Source of the DNA: Clostridia bacterium
GTDB lineage: Bacteria; Bacillota; Clostridia; Christensenellales; Borkfalkiaceae
NCBI GenBank assembly: GCA_017457225.1
Contig: JAFTHW010000031.1
Location: 1 to 40,098, forward strand
Direction of reading: 5' to 3'
Length of the DNA: 40,098 bases
Shown: in pieces, positions 16,211 through 24,218 of the stretch
Layout: each line of letters begins with the position of its first letter
Position numbering within the stretch: position 1 is the stretch's first letter
Position numbers and translations under genes: made by a program
The notes under the pieces: model-generated
Told to the model about the DNA's origin: nothing
The model's database searches: none
What the model saw: the letters and a program-made list of their open reading frames with translations, nothing else

Positions 16211-17173
16211 TCAAATCCCCATAAACAACGCACTGACCCAAGTTACCGTACATACGACGATCCCAACCGCCGCGCATAAAAAGAAGCGTCTTTTTAACGT
16301 CCTTTCCTCTTCCCAATCTTTTACTTCTTCCAAGATCGATTTTTTATCGACGAATATAAGATAGATAAGAGATCCGAGCAGACAAACCGCCGAAACGGAC
16401 AAAATCGTGACGTAAACGGGAGTCGGGAATGCCGTAACCCCGAACTTTTCCAATGTCAAAATCAGCGCGTTATTGATAAAATGCGAAAATACCGTCGGGA
16501 GAATACTGCCCGAACGTACGGCCACGAGCGCAAACGCCGCGCCGCAAAAAAACTGATATACCGTCTGCGCGGGATTTTGATGGTACAGCGAAAACAACAA
16601 ACCGCACAGTAGAATCGCGCCCGCTTCGCCGAATACTTTCAATCCGTTCAATACAAAACCGCGAAAAATCACTTCTTCAAATATAGCGGGAAGAAGGGCT
16701 ATGACCAGCAACACGCCCACAATTCCGAAACCGTTCATAGACGGGAGTTCAATCGGATCGCTAACGTAGCCGAAATTGCCGAGCAATTCTAAAAACAGAG
16801 TATTGAGCTCGGAAAAAGACAACAACCCCACTTGCAAGATAAACGCCACAAGAAAATACTTCCAATGACAGCGCTGGTTTTCCGCCGTTTCTTTCACAGG
16901 AATTCCGCTCCGCCGCCATTGCCAAAACGCGATCAGAAAGAACGCAATGGGCGTTACGAGATAGGAAATATACAAATACCAATCTTTTCCCTCTGCGTTT
17001 TCCAAATCCGCGCCGAACAAGGGAAGAAAAATCGTAACAAGCAAAAAGATCACGGTAGGCAATACCGCGCTCAACGAATATACGAGCCCTCCGTCTTTCG
17101 CAGGCTCCCATTCCCCGAACAAAGACGGAAGCGCCGTCCCATTCGTTTGATTGTTTCCTCTCGATTGCTTCAT
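16211..17173 (-). CDS. CPBP-family intramembrane metalloprotease
   Basis: 320 residues, about eight hydrophobic segments. The CPBP/CAAX protease motifs are E166-E167-V-I-F-R171, F-S-L-Y-H198, and H231-F-I-N-N235, forming the intramembrane active site. Bacterial members process peptides or act in self-immunity; the target here is unknown. The ATG at 17173 is 6 nt after a TATAAT box, so the transcript may be leaderless; a GTG at 17239 lies inside the terminator of sigF and is unlikely. Followed without a gap by rlmH. Confidence 0.9.
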   Translation of the reverse strand: MKQSRGNNQTNGTALPSLFGEWEPAKDGGLVYSLSAVLPTVIFLLVTIFLPLFGADLENAEGKDWYLYISYLVTPIAFFLIAFWQWRRSGIPVKETAENQRCHWKYFLVAFILQVGLLSFSELNTLFLELLGNFGYVSDPIELPSMNGFGIVGVLLVIALLPAIFEEVIFRGFVLNGLKVFGEAGAILLCGLLFSLYHQNPAQTVYQFFCGAAFALVAVRSGSILPTVFSHFINNALILTLEKFGVTAFPTPVYVTILSVSAVCLLGSLIYLIFVDKKSILEEVKDWEEERTLKRRFFLCAAVGIVVCTVTWVSALFMGI

Positions 17174-17179
17174 AACTTT

Positions 17180-17207
17180 ATTATAACAAATTTTTACACG
17201 TTTGCAA
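17180..17207 (-). promoter_or_regulatory. Promoter of the CPBP protease gene
   Basis: Minus strand TTGCAA, 16-nt spacer, TATAAT, then only 6 nt to the ATG. The spacing predicts transcription starting at or within a base of the start codon. Confidence 0.75.
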
Positions 17208-17210
17208 ACT

Positions 17211-17255
17211 AAAAAACGAACGATCCTGAAAATTTTCACAGATCGTCCGTTTTTT
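17211..17255. terminator. Terminator after the spoIIA operon
   Basis: Inverted repeat of 15-nt arms (AAAAAACG.ACGATC and its complement, one mismatch) around a 15-nt loop, with T runs on both sides. Its end is 2 nt before the sigF stop codon. Confidence 0.88.
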
Positions 17256-17256
17256 C

Positions 17257-17982
17257 TTATCCCGTCAATTTTTCTCGAAATTCTTTGATGATTCGGCTCT
17301 CGATTCGGGAAACCTGTACTTGACTCACTCCGATCTTCTCCGCAACCTCGCTTTGCGTCATATCCCGAAAATATCGCAAAATAATAATTTTTTTATCCCG
17401 ATCGGACAAGGACTCGATCGCCCCTTTTAAGAGCATTTTATCCAACCAATCCTCCTGATTGTCGTTTGCCTGTAACGTTTCGATGAGTTCCCGTTCTTTT
17501 CCGTCTTTAAAATCCGCGCCGCCGTACAATGAAAGAGGCATTTTCGACGAGCCCATCGTGAATACCGTTTCCGCTTCGTCCATACCAAACTTTTCCGCAA
17601 TGACGGAAATGGCAGGCTGCGCACCGTGTTGCAACGTATATTCCTCCACGAAAAGATTGATCTCTTTCGCCGTTTGTTTCATAGAACGGGACACTTTCAC
17701 AGAGCCGTCGTCGCGCATAAAACGCTTGATCTCGCCTGCGATCATCGGGACGGCGTACGTGGAAAACTTGACGCCGAAACGCTCGTCAAAGCCTGCAATC
17801 GCCTTTAAAAAGCCCATACAGACGATTTGGAACAGATCGTCGTAGTCTACCCCTTTCCCAAGATACCGTTTCACGATACATTTCACCAAAGAAACGTTGT
17901 GCTCGATGAGCGTTTCTTTCGCTTGTAAATCCCCGTGTTTAGAACGGCGAATATATTCGATTGTCAGCTTTTCGTCAAGCAT
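17257..17982 (-). CDS. sigF: Sporulation sigma factor SigF (SpoIIAC)
   Basis: 241 residues of the sigma-70 family, B/F/G subgroup. Region 2 reads LFQIVCMGFLKAIAGFD and K-F-S-T-Y-A-V-P-M-I-A-G-E-I with R-F-M-R-D-D-G-S-V-K-V-S-R-S; region 4 ends with the helix-turn-helix MTQSEVAEKIGVSQVQVSRI. It directs forespore-specific transcription after septation. Its start overlaps the end of spoIIAB by 8 nt. Gene order anti-anti-sigma, anti-sigma, sigma could also fit SigB, but the anti-sigma partner matches SpoIIAB closely. Confidence 0.93.
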   Translation of the reverse strand: MLDEKLTIEYIRRSKHGDLQAKETLIEHNVSLVKCIVKRYLGKGVDYDDLFQIVCMGFLKAIAGFDERFGVKFSTYAVPMIAGEIKRFMRDDGSVKVSRSMKQTAKEINLFVEEYTLQHGAQPAISVIAEKFGMDEAETVFTMGSSKMPLSLYGGADFKDGKERELIETLQANDNQEDWLDKMLLKGAIESLSDRDKKIIILRYFRDMTQSEVAEKIGVSQVQVSRIESRIIKEFREKLTG

Positions 17983-18436
17983 TTGCGAGTTCCTTTATCC
18001 CTCCGTTTTCCACCTCGCCGATCTTTTTGAGCATTTCCACGCACGTGCCCTTTCCCTTTTCACTCTCCAAAGAAAAGTCGTCCATAAACGTCTGCATTAT
18101 CGTAAACCCCATACCGGAGCGTTCCTCTCCGGAAAGCGTCGTGTAAAACGGGAGTACCGCTTTCGATAAGTCCTCGATTCCGCAACCGTAATCGGTGATT
18201 CGGATATGTAACGAATTTTCTCCTTGCGCCCGACATTCGATCAAGATCCTGCCCTCTTGACCGCGATCGTATGCGTGCACGATACAATTCGTGACCGCTT
18301 CGCTGACTGCGGTTTTGATATCGGATAACTCCCCTAACGTAGGATTGAGCGAAAGTGCGAATGCCGCCACCGCGCTACGGGCGAAGCTCTCGTTTACGCT
18401 AAGCGCCGCAATTTCCAATTTCATATAATTTTCCAT
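17975..18436 (-). CDS. spoIIAB: Anti-sigma F factor SpoIIAB
   Basis: 153-residue GHKL serine kinase. N terminus E-I-A-A-L-S-V-N-E-S-F-A-R and K-T-A-V-S-E-A-V-T-N-C-I-V-H-A (N box), D-Y-G-C-G-I (G1), and ERSGMGFTIMQTFMDD (G2) track the Bacillus protein closely. It binds SigF to hold it inactive and phosphorylates SpoIIAA. GGAG lies 7 nt before the ATG. Confidence 0.95.
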   Translation of the reverse strand: MENYMKLEIAALSVNESFARSAVAAFALSLNPTLGELSDIKTAVSEAVTNCIVHAYDRGQEGRILIECRAQGENSLHIRITDYGCGIEDLSKAVLPFYTTLSGEERSGMGFTIMQTFMDDFSLESEKGKGTCVEMLKKIGEVENGGIKELANA

Positions 18437-18460
18437 ACCATTCTCCTATATTGATTCTCG

Positions 18461-18769
18461 TCAGATGCGTGGGATCAACGTATATACACCGCTGATCGAA
18501 AGTATTTTATCCGTTGTAAGGGACGGATTGGTTATGTACATAGGAATCCCGAAGCGACGGAATTTTTTATATCTTCCGATCAAAAATCCGATCCCCGTAG
18601 AATCCATAAACGTAACGTTTTTTAAATTGAATACCGCCTTTTCGCTCTGAATATAATCTTCGGCGAATTGATCCGCTTTTCGGCGCGCCTCCACCGCGGA
18701 ATGTTCGTCCAATTCCCCGTCCAGATCGACGTATAACACTTTGTCCGTATATCGGGCGCAAATCTGCAT
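18461..18769 (-). CDS. spoIIAA: Anti-sigma F factor antagonist SpoIIAA
   Basis: 102-residue STAS-domain protein with the phosphorylatable serine in F-M-D-S57-T-G-I-G-F-L-I-G-R-Y. When dephosphorylated it captures SpoIIAB and frees SigF. AGAGGAG precedes the ATG. First gene of the spoIIA operon; 24 nt to spoIIAB. Confidence 0.94.
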   Translation of the reverse strand: MQICARYTDKVLYVDLDGELDEHSAVEARRKADQFAEDYIQSEKAVFNLKNVTFMDSTGIGFLIGRYKKFRRFGIPMYITNPSLTTDKILSISGVYTLIPRI

Positions 18770-18813
18770 AATTTTCTCCTCTTTTTCTTTGCGTTTCGTT
18801 ACGGTTTCATTGT

Positions 18814-18842
18814 AATAAAACCCGCTTAAAATATTTTGACAA
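18814..18842 (-). promoter_or_regulatory. Possible promoter of the spoIIA operon
   Basis: Minus strand TTGTCA, 17-nt spacer, TTTATT. In Bacillus this operon is read by sigma-H; I see no clear sigma-H box here, so the assignment is tentative. Confidence 0.4.
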
Positions 18843-18902
18843 GAGTAATCGAAAAAAATTTTATTTTGTCGAAAAGTTTTTTTGAATTTTTTACAAAAAA
18901 GC

Positions 18903-18931
18903 TTGACTTTTCCTAGTAAATCGTTTATTAT
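18903..18931 (+). promoter_or_regulatory. Promoter of the two-gene tRNA operon
   Basis: TTGACT, 17-nt spacer, TATTAT; transcription would start near 18939, about 30 nt before the first tRNA. Confidence 0.85.
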
Positions 18932-18968
18932 AAATAAGCGTTGTGTGCGACTTCTCGTCGAAACATAC

Positions 18969-19044
18969 GGGCCTTTAGCTCAGTGGTTAGAGCTGTCGGC
19001 TCATAACCGATTGGTCCGCGGTTCGAATCCGTGAAGGCCCACCA
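18969..19044 (+). tRNA. tRNA with CAT anticodon (elongator Met or lysidine-type Ile)
   Basis: Acceptor GGGCCTT pairs fully with AAGGCCC, anticodon loop CTCATAA gives CAT, CCA is encoded. The acceptor does not have the initiator C1-A72 mismatch, so it is not initiator tRNA. Elongator Met and Ile2 cannot be separated safely by eye; the loop and the GGnCCTTTAGCTC start resemble Firmicutes Ile2. Confidence 0.93.
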
Positions 19045-19060
19045 AAATTTAAAAACAAAT

Positions 19061-19137
19061 GGCCCAGTAGCTCAGTTGGTTAGAGCGCCAGCCTGTCACG
19101 CTGGAGGTCGACGGTTCGAGCCCGTTCTGGGTCGCCA
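19061..19137 (+). tRNA. tRNA-Asp (GTC)
   Basis: Acceptor GGCCCAG/CTGGGTC (one G-T), anticodon arm CCAGC-CTGTCAC-GCTGG giving GTC, T loop TTCGAGC, discriminator G and encoded CCA. 16 nt after the CAT tRNA. Confidence 0.96.
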
Positions 19138-19143
19138 TTGTTT

Positions 19144-19162
19144 AAGCCCTTTGGGCTTTTTT
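19144..19162 (+). terminator. Terminator of the tRNA operon
   Basis: AAGCCC-TTT-GGGCTT hairpin followed by T residues, 6 nt after tRNA-Asp. Confidence 0.88.
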
Positions 19163-19181
19163 ATTTTTATATCTTTACGCC

Positions 19182-19215
19182 AAAAATCCCCCACGCTCTC
19201 ACGTGGGGGATTTTT
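19182..19215. terminator. Bidirectional terminator (tRNA operon / cls)
   Basis: 13-bp perfect stem (AAAATCCCCCACG with its complement) around a 6-nt loop, with A and T runs on both flanks. It closes the minus-strand cls operon and backs up the plus-strand tRNA terminator. Confidence 0.92.
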
Positions 19216-19231
19216 ATTATACCTATTCAGC

Positions 19232-20800
19232 TTATAACATCGGCGCAAAAATTCGTACGATCGCGCGGATCGTTCTTTGCAAGATATTCGTCTTTACGTT
19301 TTCGGGAAGAATCTCTATGCTTTTGTCCATCGTATCCAGCATATCTTCTTTCACGTCTTGTAAACACTCCGCTTTATAGAGCCAAACTCCGTTTTCAAAA
19401 TGATGCACAAGGCTTCTGTAATCAAGATTGATCGTACCGATCATAGCGGCTTCATCGTCAAATAAATAGCATTTTGCGTGCACGAATCCCGACTCGTATT
19501 CGTATATCTTCACGCCAGCTTTCATCAACCGCTCGTAAAACGTCTTCGTCATTTCAAAAACGAGCTTTTTATCGGGAATATGCGGAACGATAATCCGCAC
19601 GTCCACCCCTTTGATCGCCGCATTTTCCAGCGCCAAACACATATCGTTGTCAATGATCAAATACGGAGTCATCATATACGCGTACCGCTTCGCGTTCGCC
19701 AACATATCCACGAGCAAACTTTGCGCGACTCGACGGGGATACATCGGACGAGGTCCATCCCCAAACGGGATCAAATATCCCTGCTCTTGGATCTCCGTTT
19801 TCGGGAACAGGATCTCGGCGTCGGGATTGATTGGCAATTCTTTGACGTTGAGTCCGAAATCGATCAAAAACAGCTTAGTCAATTCGTACACGGCTACGCC
19901 CTCCAAACGAATCCCCACGTCTTTCCAATGCCCGAAACGCTGGGTTTTATTTACGTACTCGTCGGCAATATTCACGCCGCCCGTATATCCGATTATCCCG
20001 TCGATCACCGTGATTTTTCTATGCGAGCGATTGTTGAATTCGTTATTTGCTTGCCCTTTCAATCGGGAAAACGGAGTTGCTTTTATCCCAAACGTACCGA
20101 GTTGTTTTGCATAATTCCCGGGAAGCGTACTCATGCACCCCACGTCGTCAAACACCACGCGAACGTCCAATCCTGCCGCCGCTTTTTGCTTGAGAATTTC
20201 AAGGATCGAATTCCAAAACACCCCTTCCTCGATGATAAAATATTCCATATAGATAAACTTTTCCGCGCGCTGTAAATCGGCGAGCAAGCTTTGCCACATC
20301 TCTTCGCCGAGCCGAAAATACGTCTGCTTCGTATCGCGGAATAAATGACCGCCCGATAACGAGCAAAGCAATTTTGCTTGGTTGTAAGCCCCCTCACTCT
20401 CCTCCGACAACGCTTTAAAGTTTTCTTCGTCCTTTTCGGGATAACGCTCGTCGTAAAGCTTTTTCAACCGACGGACGTATTTCTTGCTAAACGACCTCGA
20501 ATAAAAGATAAAGTACAGCATAAACCCGACGACGGGTAGAATGAGTACGAACAACAACCACGGGAGTTTATATTCGGGATTGTCGTTGGACGCAATGATC
20601 TTGATCACGCAAAAGATCTCCGTAGCCCACGCCGCCAAATAGAAATACGGCACGAAATAACAAAGTGCGCCCAAAATTCCGATGATCGACACCACCTCGA
20701 AAATTGTGATCATTACGGCAACAATGTATCGGACGGGAATATAGTTATATTCCCGTTCAATTACTTTCTTCCCTGCTTTATAGGAATGTTTCTTTTTCAT
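19232..20800 (-). CDS. cls: Cardiolipin synthase
   Basis: 522 residues. Two N-terminal transmembrane segments, then two phospholipase-D HKD motifs: H-R-K-I-T-V-I-D with GG-N downstream, and H-A-K-C-Y-L-F-D-D with G-T-I-N-L-D-Y-R-S. It joins two phosphatidylglycerols into cardiolipin at the membrane. The start is ATG 20800, with GGAG at a suitable distance; an in-frame TTG at 20815 overlaps that ribosome site. It lies 53 nt after the coiled-coil gene and is probably part of the operon read from 21564, which would place cardiolipin synthesis under the two-component system next door (inference). Confidence 0.95.
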   Translation of the reverse strand: MKKKHSYKAGKKVIEREYNYIPVRYIVAVMITIFEVVSIIGILGALCYFVPYFYLAAWATEIFCVIKIIASNDNPEYKLPWLLFVLILPVVGFMLYFIFYSRSFSKKYVRRLKKLYDERYPEKDEENFKALSEESEGAYNQAKLLCSLSGGHLFRDTKQTYFRLGEEMWQSLLADLQRAEKFIYMEYFIIEEGVFWNSILEILKQKAAAGLDVRVVFDDVGCMSTLPGNYAKQLGTFGIKATPFSRLKGQANNEFNNRSHRKITVIDGIIGYTGGVNIADEYVNKTQRFGHWKDVGIRLEGVAVYELTKLFLIDFGLNVKELPINPDAEILFPKTEIQEQGYLIPFGDGPRPMYPRRVAQSLLVDMLANAKRYAYMMTPYLIIDNDMCLALENAAIKGVDVRIIVPHIPDKKLVFEMTKTFYERLMKAGVKIYEYESGFVHAKCYLFDDEAAMIGTINLDYRSLVHHFENGVWLYKAECLQDVKEDMLDTMDKSIEILPENVKTNILQRTIRAIVRIFAPML

Positions 20801-20822
20801 AATTGTCTCCGACAAAAGGCTA

Positions 20823-20846
20823 AACCCAACGGTTTTCCGTCGGGTT
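20823..20846 (-). terminator. Hairpin between the coiled-coil gene and cls
   Basis: On the minus-strand RNA, AACCCGACGG pairs with CCGTTGGGTT over 10 bp (one G-U) with an AAAA loop, followed by a poor T tract. It is likely a partial terminator, reducing but not stopping read-through into cls. Confidence 0.6.
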
Positions 20847-20853
20847 ACTCACC

Positions 20854-21165
20854 TTATTTGTTGTTCTTTGCGGTTTCGTAACGTTCGTTCGCCGCCGCCG
20901 TTCTCTCTTTCGCTCTAGCAATCTGGGCTTCTCTTTCTTCCTGCGCTTTTAACGATCTTTCCTCAGGACTCATATGCGCGTCGTCCCAACTCTTTTTCGC
21001 ATCCGCTTTTGCTTTTGCATACGTGTTGCGACCTCTGTTTTCTTCAAAGTTTGCTTTGGATTCCGCTTTCACCGCTTCCAAATTCGCCTTGTCAACCTCG
21101 TGCTGCGCTTTCGCGCTTTCTTTCATATCTGAAAATGCTTTTTTAAAAAATTCTTTTACTCCCAT
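20854..21165 (-). CDS. Small charged coiled-coil protein, function unknown
   Basis: 103 residues, very rich in Ala, Lys and Glu with heptad-like spacing through most of its length (K-A-Q-H-E-V-D-K-A-N-L-E-A-V-K), no Cys, no membrane segment. A strong AAGGAG precedes the ATG. It follows the small membrane protein gene by 20 nt and precedes cls, so it belongs to the predicted stress operon. It might be a soluble helix-rich envelope-stress protein (inference). Not assigned to a family. Confidence 0.8.
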   Translation of the reverse strand: MGVKEFFKKAFSDMKESAKAQHEVDKANLEAVKAESKANFEENRGRNTYAKAKADAKKSWDDAHMSPEERSLKAQEEREAQIARAKERTAAANERYETAKNNK

Positions 21166-21185
21166 CTTTGTATCTCCTTGTTTAA

Positions 21186-21530
21186 TTATTTATTCAACAG
21201 ACTGTCCGAAAGCTCGAAAATCTGTTTAGAATACTTGTTTTTTCTCGATTTTAAAATCGCTTTATAAATTGGATACGTCGTGGAGATCAAAGCGATACCA
21301 ACCACTCCGATCACGACGCCGAGCCCCATACTGCTTCCAATGAGCTTCATCGCCATAGTCATTCCCGTTCCCAATACGAGCGATGAGATTGACCCGTACG
21401 CATACGCGAAGATTTTCGCGGGATGGCGCGCTCTTTTGTCCAATGCTTTCAACTCGTCGAATTTCGTCACCTCGCAAGGCGTATAATTCGCGCGGATTTT
21501 TTCAATGACCGCCGTTTCTGTTTTTATCAT
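21186..21530 (-). CDS. Small membrane protein, paralogue of the gene at 25286
   Basis: 114 residues: a cytoplasmic N-terminal helix (I-E-K-I-R-A-N-Y-T-P), two transmembrane segments, and a basic C-terminal tail K-S-R-K-N-K-Y-S-K-Q-I-F-E-L-S-D. It aligns along its whole length with the 125-residue protein at 25286-25663 (I-R-x-x-Y, Y-P-x-Y, K-Y-x-x-x-I). Start ATG 21530 with GGAG; an earlier in-frame start would fall inside the promoter. First gene after the phased operator-promoter at 21564-21639. Function unknown; similar small proteins occur beside Clostridia ABC and two-component loci. Confidence 0.85.
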   Translation of the reverse strand: MIKTETAVIEKIRANYTPCEVTKFDELKALDKRARHPAKIFAYAYGSISSLVLGTGMTMAMKLIGSSMGLGVVIGVVGIALISTTYPIYKAILKSRKNKYSKQIFELSDSLLNK

Positions 21531-21563
21531 AATATTACTCCTTTCCGTTTCGTTTGTAATAGT

Positions 21564-21639
21564 ATTATACACAAGAAATGTTTAAAAAACGCTAACGTTT
21601 TGTCAATGGTTTGAAAGTGTTTTGTAAACATTTTGTTAA
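21564..21639 (-). promoter_or_regulatory. Operator-promoter with six hexamers at 11-bp spacing
   Basis: Read on the minus strand: TTAACA (21634-21639), TTTACA (21623-21628), CTTTCA (21612-21617), TTGACA (21601-21606), TTAGCG (21590-21595), TAAACA (21579-21584), each exactly 11 bp apart, then -10 TATAAT at 21564-21569. The -35 position (GCGTTT) is poor, as expected for an activator-dependent promoter. Direct repeats of TTnACA-N5 are typical of OmpR/PhoP-family regulators. Confidence 0.82.
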
Positions 21640-21664
21640 CACCGCTTTTTTCTGTTGGCAGGTT

Positions 21665-22486
21665 TTAAACCAGACTCGTTTTCTTCAACACCACATTGCT
21701 AATCGCTCCAAGCCCCACGCTAAACAATCCGCCGCCCACAAAACTTAACAAAACGTTGAGCACTCCCGCATCGAGAGGCGCAACCATAGGCGCAATGTTG
21801 AAGAGGAACATACCCACCCCGAACGATAATAAAATGGAAAGCCATACTTTTTGTTTCGCGATCACGCTCATCAATGCGTAGATAGAAACGAAAATAGGCA
21901 CGAGGAAGATTTTCGCAAGCATACTCGCCACTAAATTCCCGACGTCAAATCCTGTCATTGTAAAGGGAAGTCCTGCAATCGCGCCGCCGAGCATCGAGCC
22001 GACGAAGAACGCCAACAGCATACCCGCGCCGCCCACGAAACATACGACCGTTTTAGAAATTACGTAATCGGTTTTTTGAGCGCGAACGGTAAACAGGTTT
22101 TTCGCGTAACCGCTTCTAAAGTCGTCTCCGATAAACACGCAAACGAGTACGCAAACGGCGAAATACATCATATGGATATTACACATACTGACAAGATCCA
22201 TACTCATTGCCGCGCTTCCTTCGCTCGCTTCTCCGCCGCTCACCGCGCCGAGAATCTGCCATATGTTGTCAAAGCCTTGCATAGGTTCGGACGGTAAACC
22301 CGTTTGCGGATTTACGGTAACCGTACCGTCCATCATCGTAGTCATTACGAGAATTAAAATGGGAACGACAAACGAAATACCGATCATAATATAGAAAAAC
22401 GGAATCGTCAACATTCTTCTCGAGTCTACTTGAAGCATACTCTTCAGTCTTTTGGAAAACGTTTGTTTCTCGAATTTCTTTTCCAT
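21665..22486 (-). CDS. ABC transporter permease (BcrB/LanE-like), second pair
   Basis: 273 residues with six predicted membrane helices; a large outside loop after helix 1 is rich in Met, Gly and Asp. The cytoplasmic segment I-G-D-D-F-R-S-G-Y-A-K-N-L-F-T matches the coupling region seen in the paralogue (I-G-H-D-Y-K-S-G-Y-V-K-Q-L-F-T). These permeases pair with BcrA-type ATPases in peptide-antibiotic or lantibiotic defence. It starts 1 nt after the stop of its ATPase. The substrate cannot be read from sequence. Confidence 0.9.
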   Translation of the reverse strand: MEKKFEKQTFSKRLKSMLQVDSRRMLTIPFFYIMIGISFVVPILILVMTTMMDGTVTVNPQTGLPSEPMQGFDNIWQILGAVSGGEASEGSAAMSMDLVSMCNIHMMYFAVCVLVCVFIGDDFRSGYAKNLFTVRAQKTDYVISKTVVCFVGGAGMLLAFFVGSMLGGAIAGLPFTMTGFDVGNLVASMLAKIFLVPIFVSIYALMSVIAKQKVWLSILLSFGVGMFLFNIAPMVAPLDAGVLNVLLSFVGGGLFSVGLGAISNVVLKKTSLV

Positions 22487-22487
22487 C

Positions 22488-23390
22488 TTATTTCGCCCCC
22501 TTTTGATTCATAAGATCGATGTAGTATTCTTCCAAACCGATTTTTGCCGTTTTGATCTCGGTGATCAAAATTCCATTCTCGTACAAATACGTTACGATCT
22601 CTTCGGGAGTTTTTGCATCATACACACGCAAGTACCCGCTTTCGTCTTCTTCCACTCGGGAATATTTACGCTCGAGCAACCCTTTAGAGTTACGCATATC
22701 TTTTGCTTGGAGCGCAACGAACGTACGACAGCTCGCCTCCAACTCCTCCGCCGTCATTTCGGCGATCATCTTACCGCCGCGAACGATCCCGTAATGGGTG
22801 GCGATCTTTTCAAGCTCCCCTAAAATATGGGAAGAAATAAGGATCGTACTGCCCTTTTTCGCAATATCCACGAGCACTTCTCTCATAATACGCATACCGT
22901 CTGCGTCCAAGCCGTTGATCGGCTCGTCAAGAACGAGTAGTTCTGGATTCCCAAGCAGCGCCATTGCAATTCCGATACGCTGTTTCATACCAAGCGAGCA
23001 ATTTTTATATTTATTTCCCGCCGCGCCTTCCATACGGACAAGCTGTAAGATCTTTCTGATTTCTTGTTCGGGATTGGGAATACATAAATTCGCCGCTTGC
23101 AACATTAAATTATTCCACACGCTGTAATTGGGGAAACAACCGGGATCTTCAATCAATACGCCGATCTTTGCCCGCACGTCCGCATCGGTATAATCCCTAC
23201 CGAACAGCTTGACTTCGCCACCGCTCGGATGAATCAATCCGCAAATGATTTTTTCCGTCGTGGATTTACCACTACCGTTCTCCCCGATAAAGCCGTAAAT
23301 ACTCCCTACGGGTACGGTCATATTTAAGCCCTTTAACGCTTGCTTTTCCCCAAAATTTTTCGTTAAATTTCTAATTTCTATCGCGTTCAT
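22488..23390 (-). CDS. ABC transporter ATPase (BcrA/LanF-like), second pair
   Basis: 300 residues. Walker A G-E-N-G-S-G-K-S-T, signature C-S-L-G-M-K-Q-R, Walker B L-L-V-L-D-E-P, switch His in SSHILGELE, and the long C-terminal tail typical of BcrA-like proteins (E-E-Y-Y-I-D-L). Closely similar to the ATPase at 24205-25122, so the pair arose by duplication. GAGGAG precedes the ATG; it lies 15 nt after the first permease gene. Confidence 0.95.
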   Translation of the reverse strand: MNAIEIRNLTKNFGEKQALKGLNMTVPVGSIYGFIGENGSGKSTTEKIICGLIHPSGGEVKLFGRDYTDADVRAKIGVLIEDPGCFPNYSVWNNLMLQAANLCIPNPEQEIRKILQLVRMEGAAGNKYKNCSLGMKQRIGIAMALLGNPELLVLDEPINGLDADGMRIMREVLVDIAKKGSTILISSHILGELEKIATHYGIVRGGKMIAEMTAEELEASCRTFVALQAKDMRNSKGLLERKYSRVEEDESGYLRVYDAKTPEEIVTYLYENGILITEIKTAKIGLEEYYIDLMNQKGAK

Positions 23391-23405
23391 TTTTCATTTC
23401 TCCTC

Positions 23406-24218
23406 TTAATACACGTCGCTTTTAGAAAGTAGATGCGAACCAAGCACATTATAAATGCCGCACCAAGCCACGGACACAATCAAACATACAAGCACGGTGA
23501 GTATATTACTCGACAAACAAGCGTACACGGACGCGCCGTACAAGAATACGTTCAGAAGAGGCGAATTGCCTGCTGCCGCCGCAATCCCTACGATCAAGAT
23601 CCCCGTACCGAAGAAGAACGACGAAGCTATGGAAATCCCGAAATATTTTCGGAAAATAACGTTCAGGAACGTATATAAACTTGCCCAGCCCAAGCTCATA
23701 ATTATTTTACCGAGTATCGCGCAGATCAACGAGCCGACGTTTACTTGAAAGGAAGTTTTCGCAAAGAGTCCCGCCCCGACGCCGCCAAGCAGATACGTAA
23801 GGCACATACAAGCCATCGCGAACGCGCATACCAAGGTTTTGGAGATCATATAATCTTCCTTTTTTGCGTGCGTGGTGAACAGCTGTTTTACGTAACCGCT
23901 CTTATAATCGTGTCCGATAAAGATCGAAACCATAATTCCGCCGAAAATGAATACCATATTCATATTCGCATATTCGGCAATATCGGAAACCGCATACAAC
24001 GGAGTTTCCGCCGCAACGATATGCCACGTGTTGGTATAAAGCTGTTCCGCTCCTTCCATCCCCATCGTTCCGAGGATCATCGCAGGAATGACCGCGGCAA
24101 TCCCCAAAAAAATATAAAACAACGGCGTATGGAATAAACGGTAAAAGTCTACGCCGAGCATTCCTTTAATCCTTTTCAAAAAGCTCGGAGATTCAAATTT
24201 CAATTCACGCGTTTGCAT
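23406..24218 (-). CDS. ABC transporter permease (BcrB/LanE-like), first pair
   Basis: 270 residues, six predicted membrane helices, paralogue of 21665-22486. Two ATG codons 9 nt apart could start it. AAGGAG is only 2 nt from the one at 24227 but 10 nt from the one at 24218, so 24218 is preferred. It overlaps the end of its ATPase gene by 14 nt, which suggests coupled translation of a heteromeric exporter. Confidence 0.9.
   Translation of the reverse strand: MQTRELKFESPSFLKRIKGMLGVDFYRLFHTPLFYIFLGIAAVIPAMILGTMGMEGAEQLYTNTWHIVAAETPLYAVSDIAEYANMNMVFIFGGIMVSIFIGHDYKSGYVKQLFTTHAKKEDYMISKTLVCAFAMACMCLTYLLGGVGAGLFAKTSFQVNVGSLICAILGKIIMSLGWASLYTFLNVIFRKYFGISIASSFFFGTGILIVGIAAAAGNSPLLNVFLYGASVYACLSSNILTVLVCLIVSVAWCGIYNVLGSHLLSKSDVY

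Noticed and set aside
17257-18769. RsbV-RsbW-SigB operon instead of spoIIA
   Set aside because: Same gene order, but the anti-sigma factor and sigma region 2 match SpoIIAB and SigF signatures much better.
21540-21570. TTGACA at 21601-21606 as the -35 of the promoter with TATAAT at 21564
   Set aside because: The spacing is 31 nt, far too long; TTGACA fits the 11-bp operator series instead.
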